Assembly (NCBI GenBank): GCA_004565275.1
Contig: SDOX01000122.1
Span: forward strand, 942,642-1,006,641
Length of the DNA stretch: 64,000 nucleotides
Direction of reading: 5' to 3'
Origin: Nannochloropsis salina CCMP1776
Taxonomy: Eukaryota; Sar; Eustigmatophyceae; Eustigmatales; Monodopsidaceae
Below are positions 11,901 through 21,207 of the stretch, one piece after another. A program made the position numbers and the translations under genes. The notes below the pieces were generated by a model, which had not been told where the DNA came from, did no database searches, and worked only from the letters and a program-made list of their open reading frames with translations. Position 1 is the first letter of the stretch; every line of letters starts with the position of its first letter.

Positions 11901-13150
11901 CCAAATGTAGGCGAAATTTCCATCGAAATGCCTGTGCAGAAGTCCAAGAATCCAGAGAAGGGAAATGCAAAGACATGGAGGAGAATGGAAAGGATATTAG
12001 AGTTGGAGAAGAGGAGTTTTACATGGACGAGGCTGTGCAGGAGGAGGGGGAAGAGGAGGAGGAGGAGGAGGAGGAGGAGGAGGAGGAGGAGGAGGAGGAG
12101 GACGAGGGCCCTAGGGTAGAAGGCAGCTGGGGAACGAAAATCACGGCACTTGTCAGCGAAGTCCTGCGACTACCTGTGGAAGATAAGTGTCTTATTTTTT
12201 CGGAATGGGACGAGATGCTTGATATCGTGCAGCAGGCGCTCCAGACCAACAGGGTCGACATTGTTCGCCTCAAAGGCGAGCGGACCGCTGGCAGAGTCCG
12301 TCAGGAATTTCGAGAAAACGAAAGCGTGCGGTGCATGCTGCTCAATCTTAAAAGTGGCGCGAAGGGTCTGACACTCGTGGAGGCGAACCACGTTTTCTTG
12401 CTGGAGCCCATCTTTAACGCGGCAACAGAGGCGCAAGCCGTGAATCGAGTCTTTCGAATCGGTCAGACAAAGCCCACAGTGATTCACAGATTTGTTGTGC
12501 GTAACACTATCGAAGAGAATGTCGAAAAAATGCGACAATCCAAAGTGGCCGCTGCAGGCGGAGAGTCTGCTGTTTTGAGTGCCGTGAAAAAGCAAGGGAA
12601 GGCAAGGAAGACAGATGTGGAGTTGGATGTGGAGGAAATGGAGAAACTATTTGCAACAACTCCCAGGGCGATACGACGGAGTATCATGTCTTCTCCTGAC
12701 ATTGCTTCTGGCGCTACCGTTGATCATATGGCCAGCAGTGGGGGCGGCGGCCATAGAAATGGTAGGCGACCGTGGCAGCGCAAAATAAACATGGATCGAG
12801 CTGGTGAGGGTTCAAGCTTGAGTAATCTTGTAAACGTGGGAGAGTATGACGGCGAAGATGGAGAAGGAATGGCAACTGAAGTGGAAGATGGCACAAGCGG
12901 GGCGGTTGAATGCGTTACCAGGGACTCGTCAGGGCAGGACGGTGCCGTACGTGCTGTCCAAGCAGGAACAGTGCAGAGTGGAGGGGAAAACAGAAATATG
13001 AATCCCCCCACCGAGATGATGGTGGACAATAACAACTTCGAAGAGAGGGAGGTAACAAAAGGGGGTAGGCGTTTAGGAGGGGCTGCCGTTGCTGGACGCG
13101 GACGAGGCTGTTCTCGCTCGGTCTTGTTGCGTCAATCCAATGGGATTTAA
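5948..13150 (+). CDS. SHPRH: SHPRH-like SNF2 ATPase / E3 ubiquitin ligase with PHD and RING fingers
   Basis: Large nuclear SNF2-family ATPase with a ubiquitin-ligase finger. SHPRH and Rad5 relatives polyubiquitinate PCNA in DNA damage tolerance; that role is inferred from the family. The frame is open from ATG 5948 to TAA 13150 (2400 codons), but 6866-7030 looks like an intron (GTGAGT to TTACAG, 165 nt, in phase, no stop), giving about 2345 residues when spliced. Spliced order: Walker A DEMGLGKT near 540; PHD finger (CPCGRDRRGEAWLQCDAC) near 660-704; DEAQ box near 840; poly-Gln run; long charged linker with a second Cys-rich patch (CGVCRKDW..CHIC); RING finger (CFVCFEEY..CPKC) near 1890-1932; near-pure Glu tract near 1975-1996; helicase C domain (FSEWDEMLDIV, LLNLKSGAKGLTL, AVNRVFRIGQT) near 2022-2150. 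The PHD inside the SNF2 domain and RING before helicase C favour SHPRH over HLTF/Rad5. Convergent with the cysteine synthase gene. Confidence 0.88.
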   Translation: MGRTKARPRRIDSLFEHNEWVENKERQGLSRLDAALQEANDTNNDILPRSAFAPCKGGAASGDVAVAPDARRRRSGQWKGKVNHRDIEGMLNDYDFNMAAGEDAEEGGEEDVEKRREEEEKEEADGMEEVDEEAAAARLGQRHPRRHRSAVVTTKVSADQAERLQALDGREETRKRRRLYREGKRVPMPTREDQECSPLEVSDNFQSHIRLALPVPAGEKDLRALLVRRRSFSQAAAQDCRGRPLATVLVPATVCARRTLRVSLAENMATLVLEGDAPQLLGVKDCESWDLLQSLCEATPPFAYYEVSPSLDCHEGWSFGSGCTTGNEVFPAKRGSFWWPSLPIHASPLLAPSTFPFFHLQAISDGRAVHLDIYLTARTLALASPSNEPPVKSVHLKRLRRLLELFFPAVLPELSTFYKPFPITLGTPAEPGGAGKGVIEEEESSKRAVPFDPADLYRCLEEYKAARLVQRERLPCLVQQSQASPTQEEPSVPGLKVTLRPYQAQAVEWMQCREQARDYFAPRAPSPSGSHAQNPEDDMDEENLLGHGWIKLLLPNPVPDPSASFVYYNPISVSLSHRWPVMWEPRALKGGILADEMGLGKTIEVMALVLSHRYLGGEKAAKEAKGGSLGCHEKCGRGNPEKGGNCAPMHNGSPNKEAISLDEGRMIKEDDGNDGGGGDLGREGSGGKDRKRGHDERRHRGRAEEGLVDRTEYVCPCGRDRRGEAWLQCDACKHWAHVRCAGLSSSADAEALPAFVCEVCHGLERFQSPRPVPATLIVTPQLICGQWEEEFKSRIQEGSAQLRVVTYRGVAETSRSWEWEERRLLDPDVLGNEYDIVLTTFDVLAKDLGHTDSCFLPPSRGETARQLRNRKKYRVHPSPLASMVWWRICLDEAQMIEASAAAAARMALRLKTVHRWCVSGTPIWKGNLDDLYGLLLFLQVSPFDRRSWWRHAIEFLHEKGDPDAASRLHRLLSAIMWRTSKKSVLDQLALPPQTERTRILHFSQVERAYYQTQYKECIGKVRVVVRKIKRMQQQQQQRTSGRAQDPTKRKFSAITALETCAGPLLRLRQACCHPQIGAGGLGGLRQGRGIMTMQEVLEKLEEDEKLRCEETQRLLMMELSGLGSMARIQGELWERKRRKQRDESEKDTKGNGTPAKASTSPSAEDVREEGNARESDGRSKAHSTKKAGQEHGGISGKLKCLTEAASYYEQALLTAERNRQPVPIGGVEGLEGAPRFKGRESRDVDAGNDGRMEGRKKQWTVINLEWEMKQEQKEGSTVEEGLLDVDAVRQKDSQNEDLHPASTWTATEHSPLWASVTFQGGNKKIMGLRVWPLVNSEDSGGEGAQKKVEDLVYMPGKCRLMACCSPEGALFVEAGVFDLKELMREEGDKGTGKEGKDGGMGGKLILGFNMLAAKTWKLEVLDVIRRKGRREEGKEGGIIKAVMKVELLVADIEVDPLQILHVTTNLHRVFQEIKGIAGGEVDSGSHSAKIVSSLLSPPNSPSPANEGVTASTQAKHEQESARLMSTDVGVTVRRYEDVYQLHIAEKIEWLDARVRAVTQRECNLARLMHQANRQHFASASQALDALDGEIDKLRKRGGKAAGQGRIVWWEWTLNELMFRGDLLDPKADLLRRLKVESSGPQFPAFHDYHGLMMALKLKSKDLDETRTRVNALLRRVLVDNPSEGERQRNSDCGVCRKDWGKSGPLCHICELEKHLKAYEEKLHTYREQRQQNGHTVGTFKHSCCTHRLLYSVLLPWLRHQALKRKSNPEWQHAWEEAMVDNRKEELLERERKMAKRFWNSGFDLLSKLDEVACSALSLELAQEGEIVKDMSSELRKLVVFPHEVDVKKEEYRMQVAKYEVELRERKGYLKYLQNIAKNEARAAAERNAAMARKMQEEVKSNASSQRKDGAFREGPRIPTSIDPCASSGILHGNDEEGEEDNMNLCFVCFEEYTVINPREVLPCAHHLCKTCLRQLLGKRAQNKCPKCRRNFHRNACAEVQESREGKCKDMEENGKDIRVGEEEFYMDEAVQEEGEEEEEEEEEEEEEEEEEDEGPRVEGSWGTKITALVSEVLRLPVEDKCLIFSEWDEMLDIVQQALQTNRVDIVRLKGERTAGRVRQEFRENESVRCMLLNLKSGAKGLTLVEANHVFLLEPIFNAATEAQAVNRVFRIGQTKPTVIHRFVVRNTIEENVEKMRQSKVAAAGGESAVLSAVKKQGKARKTDVELDVEEMEKLFATTPRAIRRSIMSSPDIASGATVDHMASSGGGGHRNGRRPWQRKINMDRAGEGSSLSNLVNVGEYDGEDGEGMATEVEDGTSGAVECVTRDSSGQDGAVRAVQAGTVQSGGENRNMNPPTEMMVDNNNFEEREVTKGGRRLGGAAVAGRGRGCSRSVLLRQSNGI
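12040..12102 (+). repeat. GAG/GAA microsatellite coding a poly-Glu tract
   Basis: Nearly pure GAG repeat inside the SHPRH-like gene, encoding about 20 consecutive Glu between the RING finger and helicase C. It keeps the frame and is a likely site of length variation. Confidence 0.9.
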
Positions 13151-13828
13151 TGCGAGTTGTACGTAGCTTCCCTCGATGAACAAATTGTGTGAATCAAAAT
13201 GTATGTGCGAGGACTTCAATAAGAAGAGGCTGTTCGTGTTGACACCGTTCTGTTTTCGGTGACATTCTGTATTGCAATTGCAAGAGACACTGAAATTCGG
13301 GGAACCATACAGACAAGTTTTTTGCATAACAAAGTAACTCAATATCTTCCAGCCAACAACAGCTCCGATACGACTCAAACGAGCTTTGGAAGTCACGCCG
13401 TGATTCGTATCTAAACACTTCATGGAAGTTTGATCTGGCATCCAAATAGTCTTTTCATCAATATAAAACTTCGACTCGTAACCATTTCCTTGTTTCTCTT
13501 TCTCGCTTTCCCCCACGCCTCATTCCCACCTTTCTTCCTCCTGGTAGGACTTCAGAGCCACACATTTCCTATGGAAGAAGCGCTCGCAGACTCTTGACCA
13601 CGATCAAATCAATCACGTGGCCCATAAAGGCTTTCGCACCGTACACCGAAGAATGCGTAAGCTCCAAGGTCGGCGCGATTTTGGATTTTCTCCCTTCTTA
13701 GTGATCACAAACACATTTCAGATAGCTCGAGTCCACAGCATGAAAGCGCTCTGCAGCCTGCTGGCTCAACCTCCAGTACTATAATTCCGCTCCCCACATC
13801 CTCATCTTCACGGGTTTCCACAATGCAC
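13151..13828. other. Convergent intergenic region
   Basis: Holds the 3' ends of the SHPRH-like gene (plus) and the cysteine synthase gene (minus). It is more AT-rich than the flanking exons. No gene seen. Confidence 0.5.
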
Positions 13829-15665
13829 TCACGAATCGCTTGTCACCATCTTGGCCGCGTCATCCCACAACGTCTGGAACAAAGCCGTCGATAGATACCT
13901 TTCTCCAAACGAGGGAATGATCACCACGATCTTCTTGTTGGCATTTTCCGGCCGAGATCCCACCCGAATGGCCGCAGTGACCGCCGCACCCGAGGAGATG
14001 CCGACCAACAAGCCTTCCTTCTTCGCCAGCTCCCGAGCCATGTCGATGGACTCCTCGCTCGACACCTGTTGGATCTCGTCGAACATGCTCATGTCCGCAT
14101 TGCGCGGTACAAAGCCTGCCCCGATGCCCTGAATTTTATGGGGGCCCGGCTGGTCCCCAGAGAGAACAGCGCTCTCGCGTGGCTCCACCGCCACCGTGAT
14201 CAGGCTGCTCTTTCTCCCTTTCAGATATTGCGCGCACCCGGTCATAGTTCCCCCCGTCCCCACACCCCCGACCAGAATGTCCACCTGTGGTCCAGACAAA
14301 GAAGACGGGAGGGAAGGGGAAAGCGAACATAGCAAAGGAATGAGCCGCGGTGCACTCCATCGCAGCGGGCCGGGTAAGTCCACCTCTGCCCACAACCCTG
14401 GCTTGCACGACAAGGATCCAAGACCAGACCCTCCCCCAACGAAAAGCCTTCCCACCAGCACCACCACCATGTGTAGCAGCCACGCCTCCGCTCCCCCACC
14501 CTGACGCACCTCTCCATCCGTGTCCGTCCAAATTTCCGGGCCCGTCGTCTCCAAGTGGATCTTGGGGTTGTCCGGGTTTTCGAACTGCTGGAGCATGAAC
14601 GCCTTGTCCCCTAGGGAATCGACGATTTCCTGGGCCTTGGCGATCGCCCCTTTCATCCCCTTGCTCGCCACCGTCAACACCAAATTCGCCCCAAACGCCT
14701 TCAAGAGCACACGACGTTCCATGGACATGCTCTCCGGCATGGTCAGGATCAATTCGTACCCCTTCGCAGCTGCAACCATCGCCAGTCCAATGCCCGTATT
14801 TCCCGACGTGGGCTCCACCAGCACCGTCTTCCCTGGGGCGATTTCCCCCCGGTTTTCGGCCTCCGTAATCATGCTGGGCAGTGGGTGAAAGACGTGAGGC
14901 GTTAGATGCGATTTCGTGAGCAATACCTCAGTCGCTACCCTGGAGATAAATTGTACACGCTTAGATTCATCGCGCGACTCGCTCTCTTGCCTATGCTGTG
15001 AACGACTGAGCAGGCAGAAGATCACCTGTGCACTGGGACGACCCGAACGGGGAGAGTATCTCGCCCCACGAAAGTCTTCCTGCCTCTTCCTACACATCGG
15101 CATGCTTGGCACATCATCTTTGATTCCTTTCTCTACCCGCTTGCACCCACGCACCTGTACGCAATTCGATCTTTCACCGAATTGCACGGCTCCATAGACT
15201 CCAGTTTGGCCAACACCTCGGCTTGACACCCCACCGTCACACGGTTGAGACGCACCAATGGCGTGTTGCCAATCAGTTCTGTGACATCATTAGCCACCTT
15301 GGGTCGTTCAAAAAGCATACTGGGGCCGCGTGCATGCCCGTTGCTCTGAGCGTTTGTGCTAGTTGTACCGCGGTTTGCGGAAGAGGGTGACGACGACATA
15401 GAACGGTACTTGCTGCTTGTCCTTGTGATGGCGGCAGCGGCGGCAAGGCGTGCAGCGTGGTATCCAGGCGCAACAAATGCTGATGCTGTAAAATGCGAAG
15501 AAAAAACAGGCAGATGGGTAACCAGGTTGGAAGACAAATTGTAAGTGAAGCCGCTGCCGTTGTAGTCATCTATTGATTCGCCGCCGCATCTGTAAAGAAT
15601 ATTTGCACAAGACACTCACCTGTAGAGGCGACTGCAATCACTGCAATAAAAGACTGCCTTTTCAT
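13829..15665 (-). CDS. Plastid cysteine synthase (O-acetylserine (thiol) lyase)
   Basis: PLP enzyme that makes cysteine from O-acetylserine and sulfide. Exons: 15665-15620, 15485-15155, 14873-14510 and 14284-13829, joining in frame to 398 residues. Exon 1 (46 nt) encodes only a signal peptide ([15 protein letters not shown]). Exon 2 begins at the cleavage site and gives ASAFVAP followed by an Ala/Arg/Ser-rich stretch, the heterokont bipartite plastid presequence. Mature features: [15 protein letters not shown] lysine in NSVKDR at about residue 120; [12 protein letters not shown]; the phosphate-binding loop [19 protein letters not shown] near the C-terminus. An internal Met ([11 protein letters not shown]) could start a cytosolic form, but the ASAF junction supports the upstream ATG. 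Belongs to the cysK/OAS-TL group rather than cystathionine beta-synthase, since no CBS domain follows. Confidence 0.95.
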
Positions 15666-16198
15666 TCTGTGTCGTGTTGCGCGTGGCAGCTAGGGTGAGG
15701 CAGAGGGGTATGTGCAAAAGAGGGCATGGGTGGGAACCACACGTTGTTGATGTTTGACGCACACGGGGCGCGGCAGACTGCAAAGCTGCAAGAAAAATAC
15801 CCTCCCCAACCCCTACGCGAAAAAAAGTAACGCGTACAGCAATGTATGAGGCTTCCTGAGGATCTTTGTACGCTTTGATTTCGCAACGTAGTTGTGTCAT
15901 GATCTCTTTCCATACCTTAGACGCCTAAGAATTGAAAGTTTGCAGCCGCGGGAGCCCCCCACCTCTCAAACCTCAAGCCTTGCACAAAAACAGTGAGCAG
16001 GAAAAAACAACTTGTTCGACCAAAAAGAGCGGGAGACTTAGTGATGCATGTCCTCTACAGAAATCAAAATTGTTAGTAGCGTTCCAATTACTTGTGCTTT
16101 ACGGCATGTAAACATCACTTTAAGCTCCCATATATTTTATCAAATATGTACAAGTGCTCTTGAATACAAATAACTCATACCGTTCAGATACCTCACCT
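15666..16198. other. Intergenic, between two minus-strand genes
   Basis: Upstream region of the cysteine synthase gene and 3' region of the transporter gene. AT-rich around 16040-16150. No gene or repeat recognised. Confidence 0.5.
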
Positions 16199-17696
16199 TC
16201 ACTGCCGTACAATGTTCCACAATGACACTCTCTCAATTTCTCTCGTATCCCGGCAAGCACTTCCGCCATGCAACATCGCAGTCTCCTCCGCATCCTCCTC
16301 GCCATAAGACAATCGCGGTCTTATGCTTTCTTTCGTCGTTTCGCGCCCGCATTCATACCTTCCCTCTTCTTCCGCCACCTCCCTCGTGTCCTCTACGACA
16401 CTTTCGCCTCTCTTTTCAACCACTGTCTCCGTAACACCGCTTACGATGCTCCCCACAATCACTGCCCCGCCCACCAACTCCCCCGTCGTCGGCCATGTGC
16501 CCAGAATCAGACCCCCCATCAGCACAGTCACGACAAAATTCGCATTCATGCCGATGGAAAGGACCGAAGGCGAGCAAAATTTGACGGCGCGAAGCCACAG
16601 GACCTGTGTGGAGGTGACGAAGAGAGGGGCATACCATAGCATGGTCCGTAGGAGAGAGGAAGGGTAGAGAGATGGGGAGGGCAGGAGGCTGGGCACGTCC
16701 ATGGCTCCGTGCTGCGAGACAGAGAGGAGATGAAAAAGGAGTGTGCCAATTGCGAGCTTGAAGAGGGAGAGGAGCCCGACGGGAAGTTGAACCAAGTACT
16801 TCTTGGTAATGATCAGGGAGAGCGTGTAGCCCCACCCACCCAGCACCAGGAAAGAGTACCCGACCATGCCTTCCCAGGGGTGGTGCTGGACGTAGACGGG
16901 GTACAGAACCGCGGCCACTACGCCTAGTACCGTCAGCAAGGCATTGGCCTGGACCCAGGCGCTGTACCTGTCCCCTATAAAGCAGGCCGAAGCTGCGAGG
17001 AAATCCACGCTCTCCAACCTGCCGGTCATGGCCCTGGCGGGCACGCTGGTCAGTCGTAGGCCTTGCAAGTAAGCAACGGAGCCCAAGACATTGGAAAGGA
17101 GGCAGCCCAAGAGCATCCAGCCCCATTGCAGAGGAGTGACACGCTTGAGATGGGCCAGGCGAAGTTGACGGTGGAAGACAGGGAAGAGGGTGAGGACACC
17201 CACGACGTTGCCGATGCACATGATGTTGCAAATGGTGAAGGGGTACCTGGGGGAAGTGATGAGGAAAGGAGAGAGTGAGACGGGCCAAGATGTGATTTCA
17301 TTCGGAGAAGGAAGCCAAGAGGAGAACATAGCATTGCTGCAAAACGCGTGCATGATTCGACAAGACGCTTCCGACTCACCCTCGTGCCATCAATCCTGAG
17401 AGAACCACATTGTTGGCTGAGTAAAGAAGGACGAAAAGAACGAGATACGCCCACCCGGGGACCCAGAAAAGTAATTGTCCTCCCGAGGCATCCGATGACG
17501 AAGATGAACCTGTCTTATGCTCTACAACAGAGGTTGCCACGGCTTCACTTGCTGAGGATGGAACCCCCGCATTCATTTCTTCATTTTCATTTCCTTTTTC
17601 AAGGATGGAAGAAATTTTATTCGTGGAAATACTGCCATACTCGGGCTTTTGGTCTCCTCGGCCGACACGACTTTGAAGACAGTATTGTGTCTCCAT
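16199..17696 (-). CDS. DMT-superfamily membrane transporter (EamA / nucleotide-sugar-transporter-like)
   Basis: Two exons, 17696-17380 and 17246-16199, join through a split GGG codon to give 454 residues. The N-terminal part is hydrophilic and Ser-rich; the first membrane helix (YLVLFVLLYSANNVVLSGLM) ends exon 1. About nine more hydrophobic segments follow, including VLTLFPVF, WMLLGCLLSNVLGSVAYLQGL, ALLTVLGVVAAVLYPVYV, GYSFLVLGGWGYTLSLII, LLSLFKLAIGTLLFHLLSV, YAPLFVTSTQVLWLRAV and LVGGAVIVGSIVSGV. The repeat pattern of about ten helices and the short SVLSIGMNANFVVTVLMGGLILG segment before the last helix fit the drug/metabolite transporter fold. The substrate cannot be told. The charged 60-residue tail is cytosolic by inference. 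ATG 17696 is the first Met in the open frame. Confidence 0.72.
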
Positions 17697-18105
17697 CCCA
17701 GGGCTGGAAATGAACCTTTGGATCCTCAAAGAGGCAAGCGCCCTGACAAAACGCCACGTTTAAAACCGCGACGCGTGAGTTGGAAATATTGTGTACCTGT
17801 TGCATTGGGTAGGAAACATCCTGAAGCATGAAGCTTGTTCTAAGAGGTTAACCTCCCCATCCCAGGGAAGTACGTTTTCCTTACTCGCTTACTGGCAACG
17901 CGTCGTGCAATCTCTTCACATAAAAAGGTAGAGGGCATGGCTGCTCTTTTAAGGTCTTGATGATAGTTTCATAGGAAACACTTGTGAAGCCTGACGGCAT
18001 AACTATCCTAGACGTTTCCGTGCCAAATAATCACCACTTGGTGTAGTGAAAGTCACGGATTTTGACCACATAACGATTGACCTTACTATATACACAGCCT
18101 ATATT
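17697..18105. other. Divergent intergenic region, DMT transporter / MYND protein
   Basis: About 0.4 kb between two divergent start codons, presumably a shared promoter region. No motif I can assign. Confidence 0.45.
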
Positions 18106-19281
18106 ATGGCTACATCTCCGCAATCTGCTGAGACCAAAGGAATACCATCATGCTCCTCTTCATCGCTTGAAGCAGAATTGGCACGGGGTCTCCAACTGAC
18201 TGCAGAGCTGACGTCGTACTCGAAGGGCAAAACCAACAGCACAAGCAGTAGCGGCTATGAAAGCCCATCTTCTACAAGTTCTGGTCCTGTTGATTCTAGA
18301 CAGGCCGCACTTCCTAACAAAGCAGGCATTTCCATCCTCTTTGATGCAGATTTGCAGTACGCCCCACCATCAGAAACGGACGAAGAGGGGTCAACTTTGC
18401 AAAAATGTCATTTGCCAGCGTGTACTCAAATCGAGGATCGCGCTTCCATTCGCCTGTCTTCTTGCGCACAATGTAAGGTAGCACGCTATTGTGGACGAGC
18501 GCACCAAGTATTGGACTGGAAGCAAGGGCATAAACACGAATGCGCGCAATGGAAGACATTGATGGCCATGAAAGCCTCGTCAAGAGAGGCGGATGAACCC
18601 CTTCCAACCGCCGGGGGGAACAAAACGAATGCCAGCAAAGCGCAAATCCCGACAGAAGTCGAGGCACCTTCCCTACAAACTGCAGAATTTCCCGATGTCG
18701 AGAGTACAAACGAGAGTGAATCGTTGAAATCCACGCGTACAGACGAAAAGCATGGCAGCACTTTGACGGCTTCCTCGGCCGCATCCGAAGCCGCAGTCTC
18801 CCCCAGGCCCGTCCTTTCTCCCTCCTTTCCCACTTTGGACAAAAAGGACGTGGCCAGCAAACTCCTTTGCAAGCTTCGATTGCACCTAGGGCCGTATACG
18901 CTCGCGCACTACGACAGGCAAGGTCGGGGCTTCGGCTTCCTCCAATCCACCGCCACGGCCGGCGAGCTCTTCCTCTCGCGGCCCATCAACCGCCTCGGGC
19001 ATCCGGTCCAACGCCACGTCCTCCTCCACTACTTGACCTGGGGAGAGTTTGTCAGCGTGGTGCTGGAGGATGATTTCGAATACACCGTGGCGCGGACCCC
19101 CTTGCAAGCGGCTTTGGCGGCCTACGACCCCGAGGGCGAGTACGTGGCGATGGTCAAACTCCGATGTGGCTTCCTGGGCGTCTTCCGCGTCCCCTTGGTA
19201 CCCCATGCCGCCGCCTGTCGCCGCCTGGCCGAGGATTACGCGTGGGCGGAACGGGCGTCGGTGACTCTGGAGCTGGATTGA
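18106..19281 (+). CDS. MYND-type zinc-finger protein
   Basis: Single exon, 391 residues from ATG 18106; the open frame extends upstream but has no earlier ATG. A MYND finger spans about residues 101-146: CHLPAC, then CAQCKVARYC, then HQVLDWKQGHKHEC, with the expected Cys/His spacing. MYND fingers bind proline-rich peptides in partner proteins. The N-terminal 100 residues and the segment after the finger are Ser/Thr-rich and probably disordered. The last 130 residues (from about KLLCKLRLHLGPY) look folded, with LGPYTLAHYDRQGRGFGFLQ and LEDDFEYTVARTPLQAAL, but I recognise no family. No SET domain is visible, so it is not a SMYD methyltransferase. Confidence 0.82.
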   Translation: MATSPQSAETKGIPSCSSSSLEAELARGLQLTAELTSYSKGKTNSTSSSGYESPSSTSSGPVDSRQAALPNKAGISILFDADLQYAPPSETDEEGSTLQKCHLPACTQIEDRASIRLSSCAQCKVARYCGRAHQVLDWKQGHKHECAQWKTLMAMKASSREADEPLPTAGGNKTNASKAQIPTEVEAPSLQTAEFPDVESTNESESLKSTRTDEKHGSTLTASSAASEAAVSPRPVLSPSFPTLDKKDVASKLLCKLRLHLGPYTLAHYDRQGRGFGFLQSTATAGELFLSRPINRLGHPVQRHVLLHYLTWGEFVSVVLEDDFEYTVARTPLQAALAAYDPEGEYVAMVKLRCGFLGVFRVPLVPHAAACRRLAEDYAWAERASVTLELD

Positions 19282-19922
19282 GGGGCTGGCCTTCCCAGTC
19301 CGGGCGGCCCCGGCCTCGTCGAGACGTGCGGGCTTGGCAAGGGGGGGAAGGCGGGGCGGTTGGCCATGGAGGATCACCGACTGGCTGGACGTACACGTGT
19401 CTAGGATGCGGCGGGCGAGAGAGAGGTGGAGCTTTCCACGGGGCGAAGTGTTGTTCCAAGATGTAACCATAGAAAGGATCTGGGTAGCCTGGCGAACGTG
19501 AGCGACTGAAGAGAAGGACTGGGGCATGTGTTAGAATAAACGTATTGGGGGGAAGGAGGGTTTTGCTTTGTGCGAAAAAATCTTTTTCAATTTTGCGTCC
19601 ACCCAATCCTTCCTTCTTATGCGTTTTCTTTTTGGGTCGAACACTAGGTTGATTACGCCTGAGGGTCTAGGGTACTTGCGGCCGCAACAGCATATTCACC
19701 CCTGAAAAATCCTCCATTCCTGACGCAGGCCCTCCCAATTGTACAGTCGTTTCCCACGCCCGCCTTCTTCCCCTGCCTCCTCCTTCACCATACTTGCCTT
19801 CCTTTCACGCCTTCGTGTTGTTTCCTCCCTGTACAAGGTGCCCCCCCCCCCCGTGAGCTTCCATCCATCCAGCCCTCGTTTCTCCGTGGCACCGTGAGGA
19901 CAGTCTGGTCAATCCACGGCCC
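19282..19922. other. Convergent intergenic region with a poly-C run
   Basis: Lies between the stop codons of the MYND gene and the iron alcohol dehydrogenase gene. Contains a run of 12 C at 19841-19852. No gene seen. Confidence 0.5.
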
Positions 19923-21207
19923 TCATCTTTTCAAGTGTGCTGCAAGTAAGAAATTTCTCCCACGACGATGCCATAAGGCCTGCCGGATCCGCTCTTGGAA
20001 CTCTACCTCTCCAGATATGCCATAGTCCTCCAAGGCCGTAGACACGCCGGCATCCTCGTTCAAAAAATGTTCCAAATATTCGTAAGGCTCTCGAGGCCTT
20101 CGTCCGGCCAGCTTGTCTGCTGTCATAAAATCCGAGAAAATTTCCTGGAAGAGGGCATCGCGGGTGGGGTCCGCTTGTTCGAGGGCGAGACGCAGCACAC
20201 GGGGAAGGGAGAAAGAACACGCAGCCCCGTGCTTGACGCCTTGTTCAATGGTGATCCGGTAGGAAATCGCGTGGGCAAGGGCTGTTTCAGTGTTGCTGAA
20301 TGCCAAACCTGCCCGTAGGGAGGCGACGCTTAGCCCGGTCCTGGCCAGAAGGAGGGCCTTCTCATCGTCGCCGCCGTCACGGGGATCTTGGGCAATGACC
20401 GTAGGCAAATGTCGCAACACTCCTTTCGCGGCCGCAACGGCCAAGACATCCGAGACCGGGTTGTGGTTGACGTTCCATATGGCTTCAAAGGAGTGGCTGA
20501 GGGCGTCCAAGGCGCTGTTTCGAGTAACCTCCCGTGGACAGGAGGCACTCAACGAAGGGTCAAGGATCGCTCTTTCCGGCCATAGGCTACGGCCTTGCAC
20601 GGACCACTTCTTTTTGCTTTGCGTATCCCAAACGGCAGCCCATGGGGTCACTTCCGAGCCCGTTCCCGCTGTGGTAGGCACGGCTACCACGGGGACGTGG
20701 GACAGGCGATCAATGTGCTTGCCCGCCGCGATGCGCTCCGTAAAGATGTCCTCAAAATCCACCTGACTGCGGGCCAGACTCATAACCTTGGCCAGATCAA
20801 TGACACTTCCGCCACCCACGGCGACTATGACGATATCGTCGCGGTCACGCACAAAATTTCGGACCCTACGGTGCATACCGCGGTGCTCATTGACATCGGG
20901 CAACTCCGGACATGCCACCCATAACATCTTGTCATCACCCAACACGGCGCGAAGGTTCGAGAACAAACCTCCAGATGCCTCAGCTTGTGGATACTGTTGT
21001 GCGGTTAGGGGAATGGGTGGGGATATATCAGTGAACCCACAGAGGCAAGTGACAATGGAACCCTGCCACCATCCTCTTTACCGTCATAAGCAAGGCTTTT
21101 CGATTGCCGACTGCCTCCAGTATACTCGTTTCCCAGTTACCCCATTCAGTGAAATTCAGCCGTACAGGATTATAGAAACGCTTGACGCCCGCGCTACTCA
21201 GTCGCAT
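19923..21207 (-). CDS. Iron-containing alcohol dehydrogenase, phosphonoacetaldehyde reductase-like
   Basis: Exons 21207-21082 and 20993-19923 give 398 residues. Exon 1 supplies FYNPVRLNFTEWGNW..NRKALLMT, the usual start of the group-III metal-dependent ADH fold. NAD(P)-binding GGGSVIDLAK is at 102-111 and TTAGTGSEVTPW near 150. The predicted iron ligands are D205 and H209 (DALSHSFEAIW), H283 (ALAHAIS) and H297 (GVKHGAACSF), with spacing as in FucO. TPWAAVWDTQSKKKWSVQG and DALSHSFEAIWNVNHNPVSD resemble PhpC-type enzymes that reduce phosphonoacetaldehyde to 2-hydroxyethylphosphonate more than general ADHs, from memory of the family. The substrate is therefore an inference; the fold and iron site are seen. 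ATG 21207 is the first in-frame Met, and its N-terminus (MRLSSAGVKRF) may or may not target mitochondria. Confidence 0.85.

Noticed and set aside
16416-17288. 290-codon minus-strand frame overlapping the DMT transporter
   Set aside because: Shifted frame of the same strand; Arg/His/Pro-rich with no membrane pattern, while the chosen frame shows clear helices.
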